Source: Zoroaster sp. YZ-2022 | Lineage: Eukaryota; Echinodermata; Asteroidea; Forcipulatida; Zoroasteridae | NCBI GenBank assembly: GCA_029582265.1 | Contig: CM055835.1 | Span: 15,919,580 to 15,983,579, forward strand | Direction: 5' to 3' | Length of the DNA: 64,000 nt | Shown here: piece after piece, positions 22,415 to 35,224 of the stretch | How the letters are laid out: the number at the start of each line of letters is the position of its first letter | How positions within the stretch are numbered: the first letter of the stretch is position 1 | The notes under the pieces: model-generated | The model's database searches: none | Told to the model about the DNA's origin: nothing | What the model saw: the letters and a program-made list of their open reading frames with translations, nothing else | Made by a program: the position numbers and the translations under genes

Positions 22415-24531
22415 CCCAGGGCTTTTTAGCAGTATCGGTATTCCTTGATCCAACTGCTCTCTCTCTCCCTGGACCATGCCGATTACAATATTCCAAATCT
22501 TGGATATTTAAATTACATGTAAATATGTACTGCAGAGGTGCATTGCAGGTGTTGTGTTTTGACCTGTAGTTTGACACAGTTTCTGAGAAGAGTGTGTGCT
22601 GCAGTAGGGAGGCCCGGACTGGGCCATCCAACTTTAAAACCCTACTGCATTTAGTATTAATTTTGTCAAAATTTGGCAATGTTCTTTTTCGATGAATTTA
22701 TCAAAACATACGTGTACTAACGCACATTCACGTATGATGTGTTAAAAAATCTAGCCATGATAACAATTTATACATTTGTAGGTATGTGTATGAATGAAAC
22801 AAAGATTTTGTCTCCTTTATGGTTATTTGTAGTCATTAGGTAGACGAGGCTGCTTTAATGTTTTTTTGTGTGACAGATGGGACATTGCAACGTGATTATT
22901 TAATAATGTTACAAGACTGTCATATTTCATCTTTTGGGTTAAAATTCTCTAGTGGTGGATAGGGAAGGTATCAGACTTCATAGTCAACCAGTATGATTAT
23001 CTTTGAAGCATAAGAACTGTAACTGAGGGGAACTCCAATTTCCCTCACAAAATAGGGGAAAATGCTACTTGCGTTTCCCCAAACTTCAAGCCTTGATAAA
23101 AATAAATCCAAGTACAGTAGAAGGAAAGCATCAAATGTTTCTGAAAGCTTGGTTAGTCTACTTTTCAACAAATGATTTACAAGTAGAAAATGTACTTTGA
23201 AAATTCATGGATGTGGAACTGTTATCCGGAATTAACCTCTTGTAACATACAATTTCACTATGAAAAAAAAACATTTTGAAATAAATCAGTGGAAAGTGCA
23301 TGTAGTCACTAAGATGGCTCACACCTTGATAAATCATCAAACATACATGTACCATATGAATGTGCAGTATAATTCTGGTTAGCAGAGCCTCAAATGAAAT
23401 TGGGCCCAGATACAGTATGGTACTTATTATGTACACACACAATCACGATTGTTTATATCATAAACCACGGACCGCATTTTGTTCTCTTTTATTGTTGGAC
23501 TTCATAACTTTTTTTGACATCTCCCATTTGATTTGTACACATTTTTAAACCCAGGACTAATTTACAAACAATAACTACCAATGGAGTACCCATTATTTCC
23601 TTTTGTTTAAAAGTCCTTGGTTTACAACATAAACTAATGCAATTGCAAACAAACAACAGGCAACATTGAAATACATAGTACATGAAACCCCTGAGCCACT
23701 TCCCCGTTACAATGTACACTAAGTTGGTTGTCATGATAATGTTATTCAAATATCCTGGTATTTCATTCAATTATTATCAAGTCTACATGTACTTTCTATT
23801 TTGTTACACAGGAGGATCCTTGATTGGACACATTGTAGCTTCCTGTAATAATATAATGATTGTTTGTAAACTTGTTTGGGGCAAAAACAGTGATTGTTAT
23901 GGATCTTTCCCTGTTATCTGTGTGGCAGTGATAACAAACAGTTCCACAGACCTTTATCTACTTAATTAATAAATCTTATCAGAGGTGGTCTTCACATGAC
24001 ATCATTCCAAGCCTGTAAAATTGTTAACCTTTGAAATGTAGGGCTGTATGCCATGACAAATGTAATGAATGTATTGTACAATATGTAAATCCCCTTGATT
24101 ACCAATGGTGTGTACGTGAGGGCATTACAGGGAAGGTACAGTACACAACATTGTATTGGGAGACACAGTGTGCATCATTTTCAAGAAATGATAGATCATG
24201 ACAAATTTGAACTAACCTGTGAATATACTATTTCACTATACTATTTCATCACTGTGCTCATGAGGTAAAAACTGTTACAGGTGTTTTTTTTAAAATTAAA
24301 TTTACAGATGGCAACTTTTTTGTCAATTCATTATCTACATATGTACATGTGCACTGTATATAACAATTTTTGTTTTCTCTAAGAACATATAAAAACACTT
24401 CAGATGGAATGATTTCCTAGTTGTACCAACTTTACACTACACAATGTATACCGTACACATAGGTACTTCAGCTTTTTAGATAATTATTAGTTAATTTGAT
24501 TACCTTGCAATTACAATACCAATGTTGTTCA
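22415..24531. other. Unassigned intronic sequence
   Basis: About 2.1 kb with no recognised exon or repeat. Short frames have no similarity I can name. Confidence 0.4.
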
Positions 24532-24613
24532 TTAACCCTAACTCCCTAGGCATTGTATTAAAACAATAAAAATCCTTCAAAATCCTCCAACTGGCTTTGT
24601 TGTCTAGGGTTAA
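24532..24613. repeat. 82-bp TTAA-type MITE (TTAACCCTAACTCCCTAGG end)
   Basis: TTAACCCTAACTCCCTAGG at the left and CTAGGGTTAA at the right enclose AATCCTTCAAAATCCTCCAA. A close relative is at 39772-39862. Confidence 0.8.
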
Positions 24614-24796
24614 TGTACATGTACCTTCCCTTTATCTATGCATTTCATGTGTTTTTTTTACCAGTCATTTTGTTTTTAATTGGTACAGTATGTAGTACTT
24701 ATTAAATTTCCTTGTGAAAGGGAAGTAAATTACTTTCATATTAGATCTCAAATTAACTGTCCCATGGTGCCATTATTCAAAGATACGCTCTCATTA

Positions 24797-25015
24797 ATAA
24801 AGGGACAGTATTGTATCAACAGGGCATGGAATCGGAGTGCTACACGGAGTTTTGACTCAGTGACTGATAATAACACCCCACATGATAATGTCATATTACC
24901 GTTGCTGCAGCATAAATGAGCCAGTAATTTTCAGTTACTGTGTTCATCTTAAACTAGGACGTCGATTCCATGCCCAGTTGAAAGTCTGCTCTGATCCCCT
25001 TTAATTAAAATGCAG
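24797..25015. repeat. MITE, 'TTAAAGGGACA' family
   Basis: It starts AATAAAGGGACAGTATTG and ends CTCTGATCCCCTTTAA, with the same interior words as 19208-19419. Confidence 0.75.
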
Positions 25016-26036
25016 CATATGTACCTTCAATGTTAGATGTACATGTATCATTGAGTGCCATACATGTATGTTACAAACGCTGAGCTGCATGTTTGCATAA
25101 TTAATGAATTTATTTTCATAGGAGATTCAAATCAATATTAGATTAATTAATGCTGCAAGGAAGGAATTTTGACAGAATCAATTGTAATAAATGACATATG
25201 GTTTTATTTTGAATATTTGGAAATGTGGTGTCCAAATATAATATTTTAAAGGGAAAATACATGCACTGTAAATGCCATTCTGCTGTTGCACACTTTATGT
25301 GAATAAAGATACACTTGAATATTTGTACAGACCTGTACGTGTACATGTACAGTGTAATGTACGGTATAAAACAAATGATCCATGAAAATTTTAGCTCATT
25401 ACTTTGTATCGTGTTCAGATGCATTCAGAAATTGTTAATCGTAAACACAGTTTCACATTGATTTTTACATAAGTTTCTAGCGTGGAATGTTGATTACAGT
25501 TCATTATTGAAATTCTTAAATGGACATAGGCCTACATGTAGTACATTTGTACATTATTGGAGAGAAATTTTGACTATTCTTAAAAAAAGATTGCACCTTT
25601 CAAAAGATGCTTAATAATCATCAACTTTACACCAAGTAGTGTAAGTTTTAGGTAAAATGTTTTTTATACAAATTGTTTGGTACAGTACATGCACGTGGTA
25701 CATGTACGTACAGGATACAGCATTTTGCTTATTTTACCAGGTCTTAGTACCAAATAGTGCGTCCAAAAGACACTTATACTTGAAATTACCAAAAAACCTT
25801 TATAAATTTTCAGCTCAGCAAAATAGATTTTATGATGACCTCCATTGACAATACTACTTTGTCTGCCTGCTACTGTCCAGTAGAGGGCGCTTTAACAGTA
25901 AACATGATGTCATGTGTCATATTATGAACATTGCTACAGGAGACAGTGTACTGTACATGCTGTACATGTGAAAGAAATCTTAGTAAAATATTTTAACCTT
26001 TTGAGATGAGAAACATTTCTTTGTCTTTTTTAGGCG
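25016..26036. other. Unassigned intronic sequence
   Basis: No exon or repeat ends recognised; many TACATGTAC words. Confidence 0.4.
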
Positions 26037-26639
26037 TTAAAGGGACAGTATCATCACGATCAGAGCAGACTTTCAACAGGGCATGGAATCGGTGTTTAAC
26101 CCATATCCGCCTAACCATGTAAACACACAAAAGACTGTATGTGCCTAAGCCACCGCACAGAGATACTGTACATTGTTTTTGCACACAATCAGAAAGATTC
26201 CTTATTTAGAGAATATTACAATCACTGACACAGACACAATAATGTTTTAATCTGGACCTCTTGGGAGACCAGTACTTTGTATTGAAAGAGATATCCAGAA
26301 TAAAGATAGAATAAACAAACAAACAAACAAACACATATACTGATGGAAAGAGGAGAACATGCACTTTATTATGATGTCAGACTTGTCTAATTTCACATCT
26401 ATAATCATGAAATACAGTCATCGGAAAAATATAGTAAACTGGAATTGGACAAAAACACGGTACGGAAACTCACGTAGGTCGGCGTTTGTAGCGTTTTACA
26501 TATCTACGGATTATCACGTAGATCGGCGGATATGGGTTAAAATGAACTAGTTTAAAATGAACACAGTGACTACACATTACTGGCTAGTTATGCAGCAGCA
26601 ACGGCAATGTCCTTATCATCTGGGGTATTATCTTCAGTA
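26037..26639. repeat. MITE, 'TTAAAGGGACA' family, split by a TTAA element
   Basis: The parts 26037-26095 and 26541-26639 together resemble 19208-19419. They are separated by the element at 26096-26540 and cut off on the right by the satellite-bearing element at 26640. Confidence 0.7.
26096..26540. mobile_element. TTAA-type element, ends TTAACCCATATCCGCC
   Basis: TTAACCCATATCCGCC at the left is exactly inverted as GGCGGATATGGGTTAA at the right. Length 445 bp, with a (CAAA)n run at about 26320. No transposase frame. Confidence 0.85.
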
Positions 26640-29600
26640 TTAACCCTAACTCCCTAGGCCCATTTGCTTACACATAACCTGAATCCTTCCTAACTCCCTA
26701 GGCCCATTTGCTTACACATAACCTGAATCCTTCCTAACTCCCTAGGCCCATTTGCTTACACATAACCTGAATCCTTCCTAACTCCCTAGGCCCATTTGCT
26801 TACACATAACCTGAATCCTTCCTAACTCCCTAGGTTCATTTGCTTACACATAACCTGAATCCTTCCTAACTCCCTAGGCCCATTTGCTTACACATAACCT
26901 GAATCCTTCCTAACTCCCTAGGCCCATTTGCTTACACATACATGTAGCCTGAATCCTTCCTAACTCCCTAGGCCCATTTGCTTACACATAACCTGAATCC
27001 TTCCTAACTCCCTAGGCCCATTTGCTTACACATAACCTGAATCCTTCCTAACTCCCTAGGCCCATTTGCTTACACATAACCTGAATCCTTCCTAACTCCC
27101 TAGGCCCATTTGCTTACACATAACCTGAATCCTTCCTAACTCCCTAGGCCCATTTGCTTACACATACATGTAGCCTGAATCCTTCCTAACTCCCTAGGCC
27201 CATTTGCTTACACATAACCTGAATCCTTCCTAACTCCCTAGGCCCATTTGCTTACCACTAACCTGAATCCTTCCTAACTCCCTAGGCCCATTTGCTTACA
27301 CATAACCTGAATCCTTCCTAACTCCCTAGGCCCATTTGCTTACACATAACCTGAATCCTTCCTAACTCCCTAGGCCCATTTGCTTACACATAACCTGAAT
27401 CCTTCCTAACTCCCTAGGCCCATTTGCTTACACATAACCTGAATCCTTCCTAACTCCCTAGGCCCATTTGCTTACACATAGCCTGAATCCTTCCTAACTC
27501 CCTAGGCCCATTTGCTTACACATAACCTGAATCCTTCCTAACTCCCTAGGCCCATTTGCTTACACATAACCTGAATCCTTCCTAACTCCCTAGGCCCATT
27601 TGCTTACACATAACCTGAATCCTTCCTAACTCCCTAGGCCCATTTGCTTACACATAACCTGAATCCTTCCTAACTCCCTAGGCCCATTTGCTTACACATA
27701 ACCTGAATCCTTCCTAACTCCCTAGGCCCATTTGCTTACACATAACCTGAATCCTTCCTAACTCCCTAGGCCCATTTGCTTACACATACCCTGAATCCTT
27801 CCCTAATCCCTAGGCCCATTTGCTTACACATAACCTGAATCCTTCCTAACTCCCTAGGCCCATTTGCTTACACATAACCTGAATCCTTCCTAACTCCCTA
27901 GGCCCATTTGCTTACACATAACCTGAATCCTTCCTAACTCCCTAGGCCCATTTGCTTACACATAACCTGAATCCTTCCTAACTCTTTAGGCCCATTTGCT
28001 TACACATAACCTGAATCCTCCCTAACTCCCTAGGCCCATTTGCTTACACATAACCTGAATCCTCCCTAACTCCCTAGGCCCATTTGCTTACACATAACCT
28101 GAATCCTCCCTAACTCCCTAGGCCCATTTGCTTACACATAACCTGAATCCTCCCCTAACTCCCTAGGCCCATTTGCTTACACATAACCTGAATCCTCCCT
28201 AACTCCCTAGGCCCATTTGCTAACACATAACCTGAATCCTCCCTAATTTCTAGGCCCATTTGCTTACACATAACCTGAATCCTCCCTAACTCCCTAGGCC
28301 CATTTGCTTACACATAACCTGAATCCTCCCTAACTCCCTAGGCCCATTTGCTTACACATAACCTGAATCCTCCCTAACTCCCTAGGCCCATTTGCTTACA
28401 CATAACCTGAATCCTCCCTAACTCCCTAGGCCCATTTGCTTACACATAACCTGAATCCTTCCTAACTCCCTAGGCCCATTTGCTTACACATAACCTGAAT
28501 CCTTCCTAACTCCCTAGGCCCATTTGCTTACACATAACCTGAATCCTTCCTAACTCCCTAGGCCCATTTGCTTACACATAACCTGAATCCTTCCTAACTC
28601 CCTAGGCCCATTTGCTTACACATAACCTGAATCCTTCCTAACTCCCTAGGCCCATTTGCTTACACATAACCTGAATCCTTCCTAACTCCCTAGGCCCATT
28701 TGCTTACACATAACCTGAATCCTTCCCTAACTCCCTAGGCCCATTTGCTTACACATAACCTGAATCCTCCCTAACTCCCTAGGCCCATTTGCTTACACAT
28801 AACCTGAATCCTCCCTAACTCCCTAGGCCCATTTGCTTACACATAACCTGAATCCTCCCTAACTCCCTAGGCCCATTTGCTTACACATAACCTGAATCCT
28901 CCCTAACTCCCTAGGCCCATTTGCTTACACATAACCTGAATCCTCCCTAACTCCCTAGGCCCATTTGCTTACACATAACCTGAATCCTTCCTAACTCCCT
29001 AGGCCCATTTGCTTACACATAACCTGAATCCTCCCTAACTCCCTAGGCCCATTTGCTTACACATAACCTGAATCCTCCCTAATTCCCTAGGCCCACTTGC
29101 TTACACATAACCTGAATCCTTCCTAACTCCCTAGGCCCATTTGCTTACACATAACCTGAATCCTCCCTAACTCCCTAGGCCCATTTGCTTACACATAACC
29201 TGAATCCTCCCTAACTCCCTAGGCCCATTTGCTTACACATAACCTGAATCCTCCCTAACTCCCTAGACCCATTTGCTTACACATAACCTGAATCCTCCCT
29301 AACTCCCTAGGCCCATTTGCTTACACATAACCTGAATCCTCCAAAATCCTTCAGTAGTAAAGCAAGCACATGACATGTATGCACACATGTGTTTCTAATC
29401 TGCGATACATGTACATGGCCAGGGACCCTCCCTGCATGCATGGAGCAATAAACAGTGTCCACTGACCCAAGCACTGACCTTGCAATCACTACAACAAACA
29501 TGGATGTACATGTACCATGGCAAGTATGCCTAATAACATCAATCCTCCAAAATACTTCACTTTAGCAAAGAGCATTTACATGTAGCATGTAACCTCAATC

Positions 29601-29660
29601 CTTCAAAATCCTTCACTTCAGAAAAGAGGATATTGGAGGATTTGGGAAGGTTAGGGTTAA
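26640..29660. mobile_element. TTAA-flanked TIR element carrying a large internal satellite array
   Basis: It begins TTAACCCTAACTCCCTAGG and ends GGTTAGGGTTAA. The right part (29330-29660) matches 58440-58761 and, in reverse, 45861-46766. It includes the conserved words TGGAGCAATAAACAGTGTCC and GACCTTGCAATCACTACAAC. Unlike those copies, the left terminal 44 bp is repeated about 60 times. It was inserted into the right part of a TTAAAGGGACA MITE. Confidence 0.9.
26646..29340. repeat. 44-bp tandem array, about 60 units
   Basis: The unit is TAACTCCCTAGGCCCATTTG followed by CTTACACATAACCTGAATCC and TTCC or TCCC. Units are almost identical, with only scattered changes. Variant blocks occur: TCCTTCC-type units dominate to about 28010, TCCTCCC-type to about 28440, TCCTTCC again to about 28730, then mostly TCCTCCC. 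Two units carry a longer CACATACATGTAGCC form (about 26936 and 27166), about 229 bp apart, suggesting duplication of a five-unit block. There are no spacers, and no reading frame is kept because 44 is not a multiple of 3. Confidence 0.97.
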
Positions 29661-30626
29661 TGCACAAGCCAGCCATGATGTTGCATCTGAATATTCACAA
29701 TTTTCATTAGCGTATTTTTGCTATTAAAAAGGTAGCAAAGTGTTGTCAATATTGGATGTGGGAGTTGTGTGAGATTACGTTTTCAAATTTAAAAAAAAAT
29801 TCCTATTTCATATGGCTACTTCCTATCTTACACACCTCTCTTGTCTGAAACCGAACATCTGTTAGGTCTCACAGACCTCTTTACATCCAGGCAAGTGCTG
29901 TCTGAAAACACATCCATGAAGATTGATCGTAAAACCTTCACTTGATCGGCAAATCCTGACAAATTGGATAGTGGCCATGACCAGGGTTAAGACTGGTTTT
30001 AATCATTCCTCCTTTGACGTACTAGTAGTACTTATTACATGTTTTATTTAGATTTAATCTTTACGGTTGTGCAGTGATGATGTGTGAGGTGATGTGTGAG
30101 GGATGAAGTGAAGGGATTAGCACCGGGAATTGTTATCAAGTATTTAAATAAAATGGGAAATGTTTGGTTAAGTGCAAGCCTTTGAATTCAATTAAACAGC
30201 ATCCTCTCTGAGTGATATCCCTGACTACATGTACATGTACATGTTATGCACTTCCCAACATCGTAAATTGTGGGTAATTTACATGTAACTTGCGCCATGG
30301 TCTCTGGTTACAGGCCCATACATAGGATTTCTGAATGGGAGAAGGGGGGGGGGGTGTTATGTGCAGATCTGAAACACGGACCACAGAACATGCTGTAATC
30401 ACCATCTTTTGTGAACTGCTTATAAATATGTGTACATGTACATGTACTGTACATGTACAATATATGTAAATTGGCGTGATTAGAAAAATATTGTTTTTCA
30501 GAAAAAGTGGACCTCAGTGGTATTTGGGTGTGCGTTTGCACCCTCTGCACCCCCTTGGTCTGGGTCTGAGTTTTCATGGCATCAGAGTTGTCCCCCCAAG
30601 AACAACAGGGGAAAATGTCCCCATTC
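29661..30626. other. Unassigned intronic sequence
   Basis: No exon; a poly-G run at about 30344 and several TACATGTAC runs (30225-30240, 30430-30460). Confidence 0.4.
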
Positions 30627-30990
30627 GCCAAAAAAAAAAGTCTTCAGTTTCTGGTTTCCGCGCGTGTCGCTTTAGACCCACGCATCGGTATTTTTTTAAT
30701 TTTTTTTTGTGTGCTATGAAACGATATCCAATTGCAGCAAAAATTGGAATTCTGCTGTGCTGTGGTTTTAAATGACTTTTTCACATAGGGGTATGAACAT
30801 TTGCCCAATTTGTGTGAGACCTCTCTTATCCACCATATTTTGTACAAATATGTGTACAAATATGTATATCACGTATTTTCCTATTGGGAAAAAAAAAGCT
30901 TACCAAAAAAGAAAGAAAAAAGAAGCATGTCACCGCACCGATTTTGAAGCCGACTGATGACCAGAAACTGGAAACTCTTTTTTGGGGGGC
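30627..30990 (-). repeat. Dispersed repeat, 'AGGCCAAA...GTCTCC' family, copy 2
   Basis: Read in reverse it has CCAATTTGTGTGAGACCTC and GGAATTCTGCTGTGCTGTG counterparts of the words in 34822-35221. The ends contain AAACTGGAAACTC and AGTCTTCAGTTTCTGG. Confidence 0.65.
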
Positions 30991-31192
30991 ATTTGCTAAT
31001 GCATTTGGAAGTTATTCTTGCAAATAATTTCATTTTAAAGGCAAGGTGCATAAAAAAAATACATGTTAAATTACAGATTATCAAATTAAACAGTTGTTAT
31101 AGATGCTTATTTTGTGGAAAGTTGGGACACCGACAGGTATCAATAATTCTGAGAAATAATTGTGCTTTTATCTTAAGAGATTTAGGAATTGT

Positions 31193-31980
31193 TAGGCTAA
31201 AAAAACAAAGTCTCCGGTAAGCTTGGGCGATATTGATTTTTTTCATCCACGATATATCAGCAAACATATATCGCAATTTTCGATAGTATCATATTTTTTT
31301 TTTCATTCATGCAGGATTGCTTTAGAGCCGATAACCACAGGTACATGTATGTACCCCTCTACAAGCATCACAATAAATCGTAAATTCATTTGCTTAGTGT
31401 GTATGTGCTTTTGAAGTAGTTTGCTTTTGTTACTCACTTCTGAAAGTTGAAAAGACTGTCCTAATTTTTGTTTCCATGGAATTTCTGACTTGACACACAA
31501 TGGCAATTTTTTTTAATCGCGGTAAATTTTTTTAATCACGATTTGCCGATATCTCTACCATATTTCCACTTGAAAGAGTTCTCGATATTATCGTGTTATC
31601 ACCCAAGCTTACATACATAGTCTTCGATATCTGGTCATCAGCCGGCTTCAAAATCAGTGCGGTAACGTTTTTTTTTTTTCGGCCATCTTTTTTTCTTTGG
31701 CAACAGGATACGTGATACATTGTATACGCAAGGACCAAATTTCCCATATAGTATGGTGGCTAAGAGAGGCCTCACAAATTGGGCAAATGTTCATGCCCCT
31801 ATGTGAAAAGGGCATTTAAAGCACAGCACGGCAGAATTCCAATTGATCCAACAATTTTGGCTGCAATTGGACATCGTTTCATAGCAAAAAAAATAATAAA
31901 ATTTTAAATGCCGATACGCAGGTCTGAGGCGACGCACACGATGACCAGAAACCGGAGACTTTTTGTTTGGCCTTATGTCG
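31193..31980 (+). repeat. Dispersed repeat, same family, copy 3, split by a nested element
   Basis: It starts TAGGCTAAAAAAACAAAGTC and resumes after the nested element at about 31619 with AGTCTTCGATATCTGGTCAT. It ends GACTTTTTGTTTGGCCTTA. Confidence 0.65.
31217..31618. mobile_element. Nested TIR element, ends GTAAGCTTGGGCGATA
   Basis: GTAAGCTTGGGCGATAT at the left pairs with the right end GTGTTATCACCCAAGCTTAC (ending about 31612). AGTCTCCG (31209) and AGTCTTCG (31619) may be a decayed 8-bp duplication, although six extra bases lie between the right TIR and its copy. hAT-like, tentative. Confidence 0.65.
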
Positions 31981-31981
31981 A

Positions 31982-32414
31982 TTAACCTTCCTACAATCAG
32001 TGCAATTTTTGAAACAACCCATTCAGGCCACTTCAAGCCATTAGCTATTGCCAGTGGCCTCCTATGGTAACCCTTCTGTGTACTGTCACACCTCTCCTAC
32101 AATCAGTGCAATTTTTGAAACAACCCATTCAGGCCACTCCAAGCCATTAGCTATTAGCTATTGCCAGTGGCCTCCTATGGTTACCCTTCTGTGCACTGTC
32201 ACACCACTGAGATTACAGGGTAAAGTGATCTCCCATTGATACATTGCAGGCCATACTAATATGTTCAAACATTTACAGTGGCCTTGGGTGACACACAGTT
32301 GATTTTGTAAGATTACTTGGAAAGGACAGCAGGCTTGTACATGTATGCACTGAAGGTTGCTCAAGAACAGAATTTAGTGGTTGGGAGTGGCCTCCATGTG
32401 TATGAGGGTTTTAA
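31982..32414. repeat. TTAA-type MITE, 'TTAACCYTCNTAC' family, with duplicated left end
   Basis: TTAACCTTCCTACAATCAG at the left, GAGGGTTTTAA at the right. The left 107 bp or so is repeated in tandem (31988 and 32095). An inverted relative without the duplication is at 47270-47590. Confidence 0.8.
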
Positions 32415-32567
32415 AAAACAATTGCTGTCCAGAAACATTTTGTAAAACATAAAAACATCAGAAAATATGGTTAGGTTTTTCACCATTTTCTTTAAAAAAC
32501 ATGAGCACCTATTGTTATGAAACGTTCAGTGGAAAACTAGAGGGTTGAAATGAATGTATGTTACCAA

Positions 32568-32776
32568 AATAATATCGTCACTATCCACAGGGCATGGAAT
32601 TGGAGTGCTAGCTTTAAATTAACTCAGTGACTGAAAATAATACCCCACATGATAAGGTCACATTACCGTTGCTGCTGCATAAATGAGCCAGTAATTTTCA
32701 GTCACAGAAGACACGAAGACACCGATTCCATGCCCTGTTGAAAGTCTGCTCTGATCGTGAAAATATTGTCCCTTTA
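32568..32776. repeat. MITE, 'TTAAAGGGACA' family, left end decayed
   Basis: It contains GGGCATGGAATTGGAGTGCT and TGCTGCTGCATAAATGAGCC, and ends TTGTCCCTTTAA. Confidence 0.75.
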
Positions 32777-34821
32777 ATCTATTTATTTTCCTTTCTTCAA
32801 GGAAATCAGCAATTTTGAGATCAAAATACATGTAAAACAAAATCCAGAAATCACCAGATAAATAGTCAAAACATGGATGATTTTTGTTTTCATTGCTTAA
32901 GAAATACAATAGAAATTGATAATTCTGCACACAATTTTTACTCATTTTTTAAATCGATTTTTTTTTCTCTCCAAAATCCATACATTGTACATTCCCCTCC
33001 AAAATCCATACATTCCCCTCCCCGGCAACTTAAAAAACACCGCTCTTGAAATTTCAGAGAATATATTGAACACAATTCCGCCCAAGGTTCGTGGCAAGTA
33101 ATTTCAATGCAACATGGTAAAAATTCATTACGTTTAAAAAATAAGTGTGGTTCTGTGCATGGTTGTATGCAATTGATGAATGTTATTCGATTAGATGTCA
33201 TTTGAATTTATCTAGATAAAAATAAAACGTGCCTGTGCATTTAGTTATAAGCAATTGTGTACACAGTGTACCCATGCATCATACATGTATGTAAATGTAT
33301 ATAAATACATGTAGGGAAAATGAACACGTACATGTATGGTAGACCTCTTTGCAAATACCACAGTGTGCACAAGCAAGCAAATTTGTGTAATGCACATGCT
33401 AGTGTAGCTACACGTACATGTAACAACAAAATACTGCAAATATCCAGTTCCCGAAAAAAATAACCGAAAATGCACAGCTTTAATGCTTGGAGGTACGTGT
33501 AGTATGTACATTCACCAACTTCACATAAAGGACGATTTTAGATCATAATTCAAGTAATTTTGCACTTGGATAATGTACCAACAGTGTACACTCCCTTTCC
33601 ATGTTGTTAACAATTGGCTTCATGAACAGGCGCCAACAAGTAAATGCATTATAATCTAGGCATAGAAATTGTTGATACAAAATCTTAGGGCCGTTCTTTG
33701 TCACATTGCAAAATGATACTTTAGTTGCCATGGTGATTAACCAGGTGAGAACATGTGAACACTGAAGTAGTTTTCTGAAGGAGTTGGATTTTTTGGGTCA
33801 CTTCATTGATCTGGTTTGAAAGGAGAAAACGGAATCAATTGGCCTAAAGCGGAGACATTTTATACTGCGTTTTTTTGTAATAAAATTTTTGCCTGTTTTT
33901 TTTTATCTTGCATGAGGAAAATACTAGTGAGGTTGTCTGGAGGTTGTAGTGTATAGTTTGTACACTGTGTGTATTTTTTTATACAAAAGTGCCATGTTAC
34001 AAAAATGCATTGGTCGTTGTCTTGAAAAAAATAAGTCAACTTCTTGCTGCTATATTTTTGGTGGTTGTTGTTGTTTGTTTGTTTGTTTGTTTGTTTGTTT
34101 GTTTTTTTGTCCGGGAAGGGGAGGGGGCTGGGGAGTTGCCAGGTCTAGAGATAATTTATCATATCGGAGAGACTCGACTCACGTGTGTAATGTGAGAGAC
34201 TTCTTAAATCATGTCTGGGTATAGGAATGTCACCAATCAATTTGTACATTACCCAACAGTTAATTGCATGGATCACATAATCTGACAAATTGTTCAGGTA
34301 ACAAATAATATTACAATTGAGAAATCATCAATTATGTTTTTTATAAATAACATTTTGTATTTCTACACAGCTGCATACATGTAGGCCTACATACATGTAC
34401 AGTATGTATTATTTAACTTAATTATGAATGCCGTGTTTGAGATTTCAGTTGAGGCTGTAAGTATGGACCAGGCCCCACAGTCGTGATCTATTGTCTCCTT
34501 CAATTATATACATGTACAGGTGTATTTGTTTGTGCAGTTTATTTGCCAGAGGGGAATGAAATGCATAGAAGAACGTCAGAATGAGTGCAGTAATGTATAC
34601 AAACAACTAGACAATGTAATGTATGGTGCTGTAACAGCTTGACACAGTGCTGTGGTTTTGAAGGATCTTTCAGTTCCAATGAGTGTCAACAAATTTGATT
34701 AGTAGGCCACTGTTTTCAGAGAAATCGGCTGCTGAGAAATCCATTTGTTATTATGTACATGCACCGACACTTTCCCTAAATAAGTTAACATGTACATGCA
34801 AAAAGTGAGGGGATTACTTTA
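32777..34821. other. Unassigned intronic sequence with short low-complexity runs
   Basis: It includes (TTTG)n at 34072-34103 and tandem TCCAAAATCCATACATT at 32970-33015. No exon recognised. Confidence 0.4.
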
Positions 34822-35221
34822 GGCCCCCCCAAAAAGTCTCCGTTTTTGGTCGTACAGTAGGTCAACTTCAAAATTTGTGGGGTGATGTTTTTAAAACTTT
34901 TTAATTAATTTTTTTGCCAACCAGTGAAACACATGTACGTGATACATGTACATGTACACGGTTATGGGAGCCAGACCAAATTTCCCATGCACAAAGTGTG
35001 GTGGCTAAGAGAGGTCTCACAAATCAGGCAAACGTTCATACCCCTATGTGAAAAAGTTGTTAAAATCACAGCACGGCGGAATTCCAAGCGATCCAGCAAT
35101 TTTGGCTGCAATTGGACATTGTTTCATTTTAGCAAATATGAAAACTAAAAATGCTGACGTGCGGGTCTGAGGAAGATGTGCGTGGAGACCAGAAACCGTA
35201 GACTCTTTTGTTTGGCCTTAA
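34822..35221 (+). repeat. Dispersed repeat, 'AGGCC...GTCTCC' family, fullest copy
   Basis: It runs from TTAGGCCCCCCAAAAAGTCT to GACTCTTTTGTTTGGCCTTA. Terminal GGCC/TTA words are inverted. Body words are GACCAAATTTCCCATGCAC and GTGGCTAAGAGAGG. Confidence 0.7.
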
Positions 35222-35224
35222 GGT

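Noticed and set aside
26646..29340. CRISPR-like array
   Set aside because: The 44-bp units abut with no variable spacers, and the genome is eukaryotic. It is a satellite derived from a MITE.
26640..29660. Interstitial telomere repeat
   Set aside because: The TTAACCCTAAC words occur only at element ends. There is no run of TTAGGG units.
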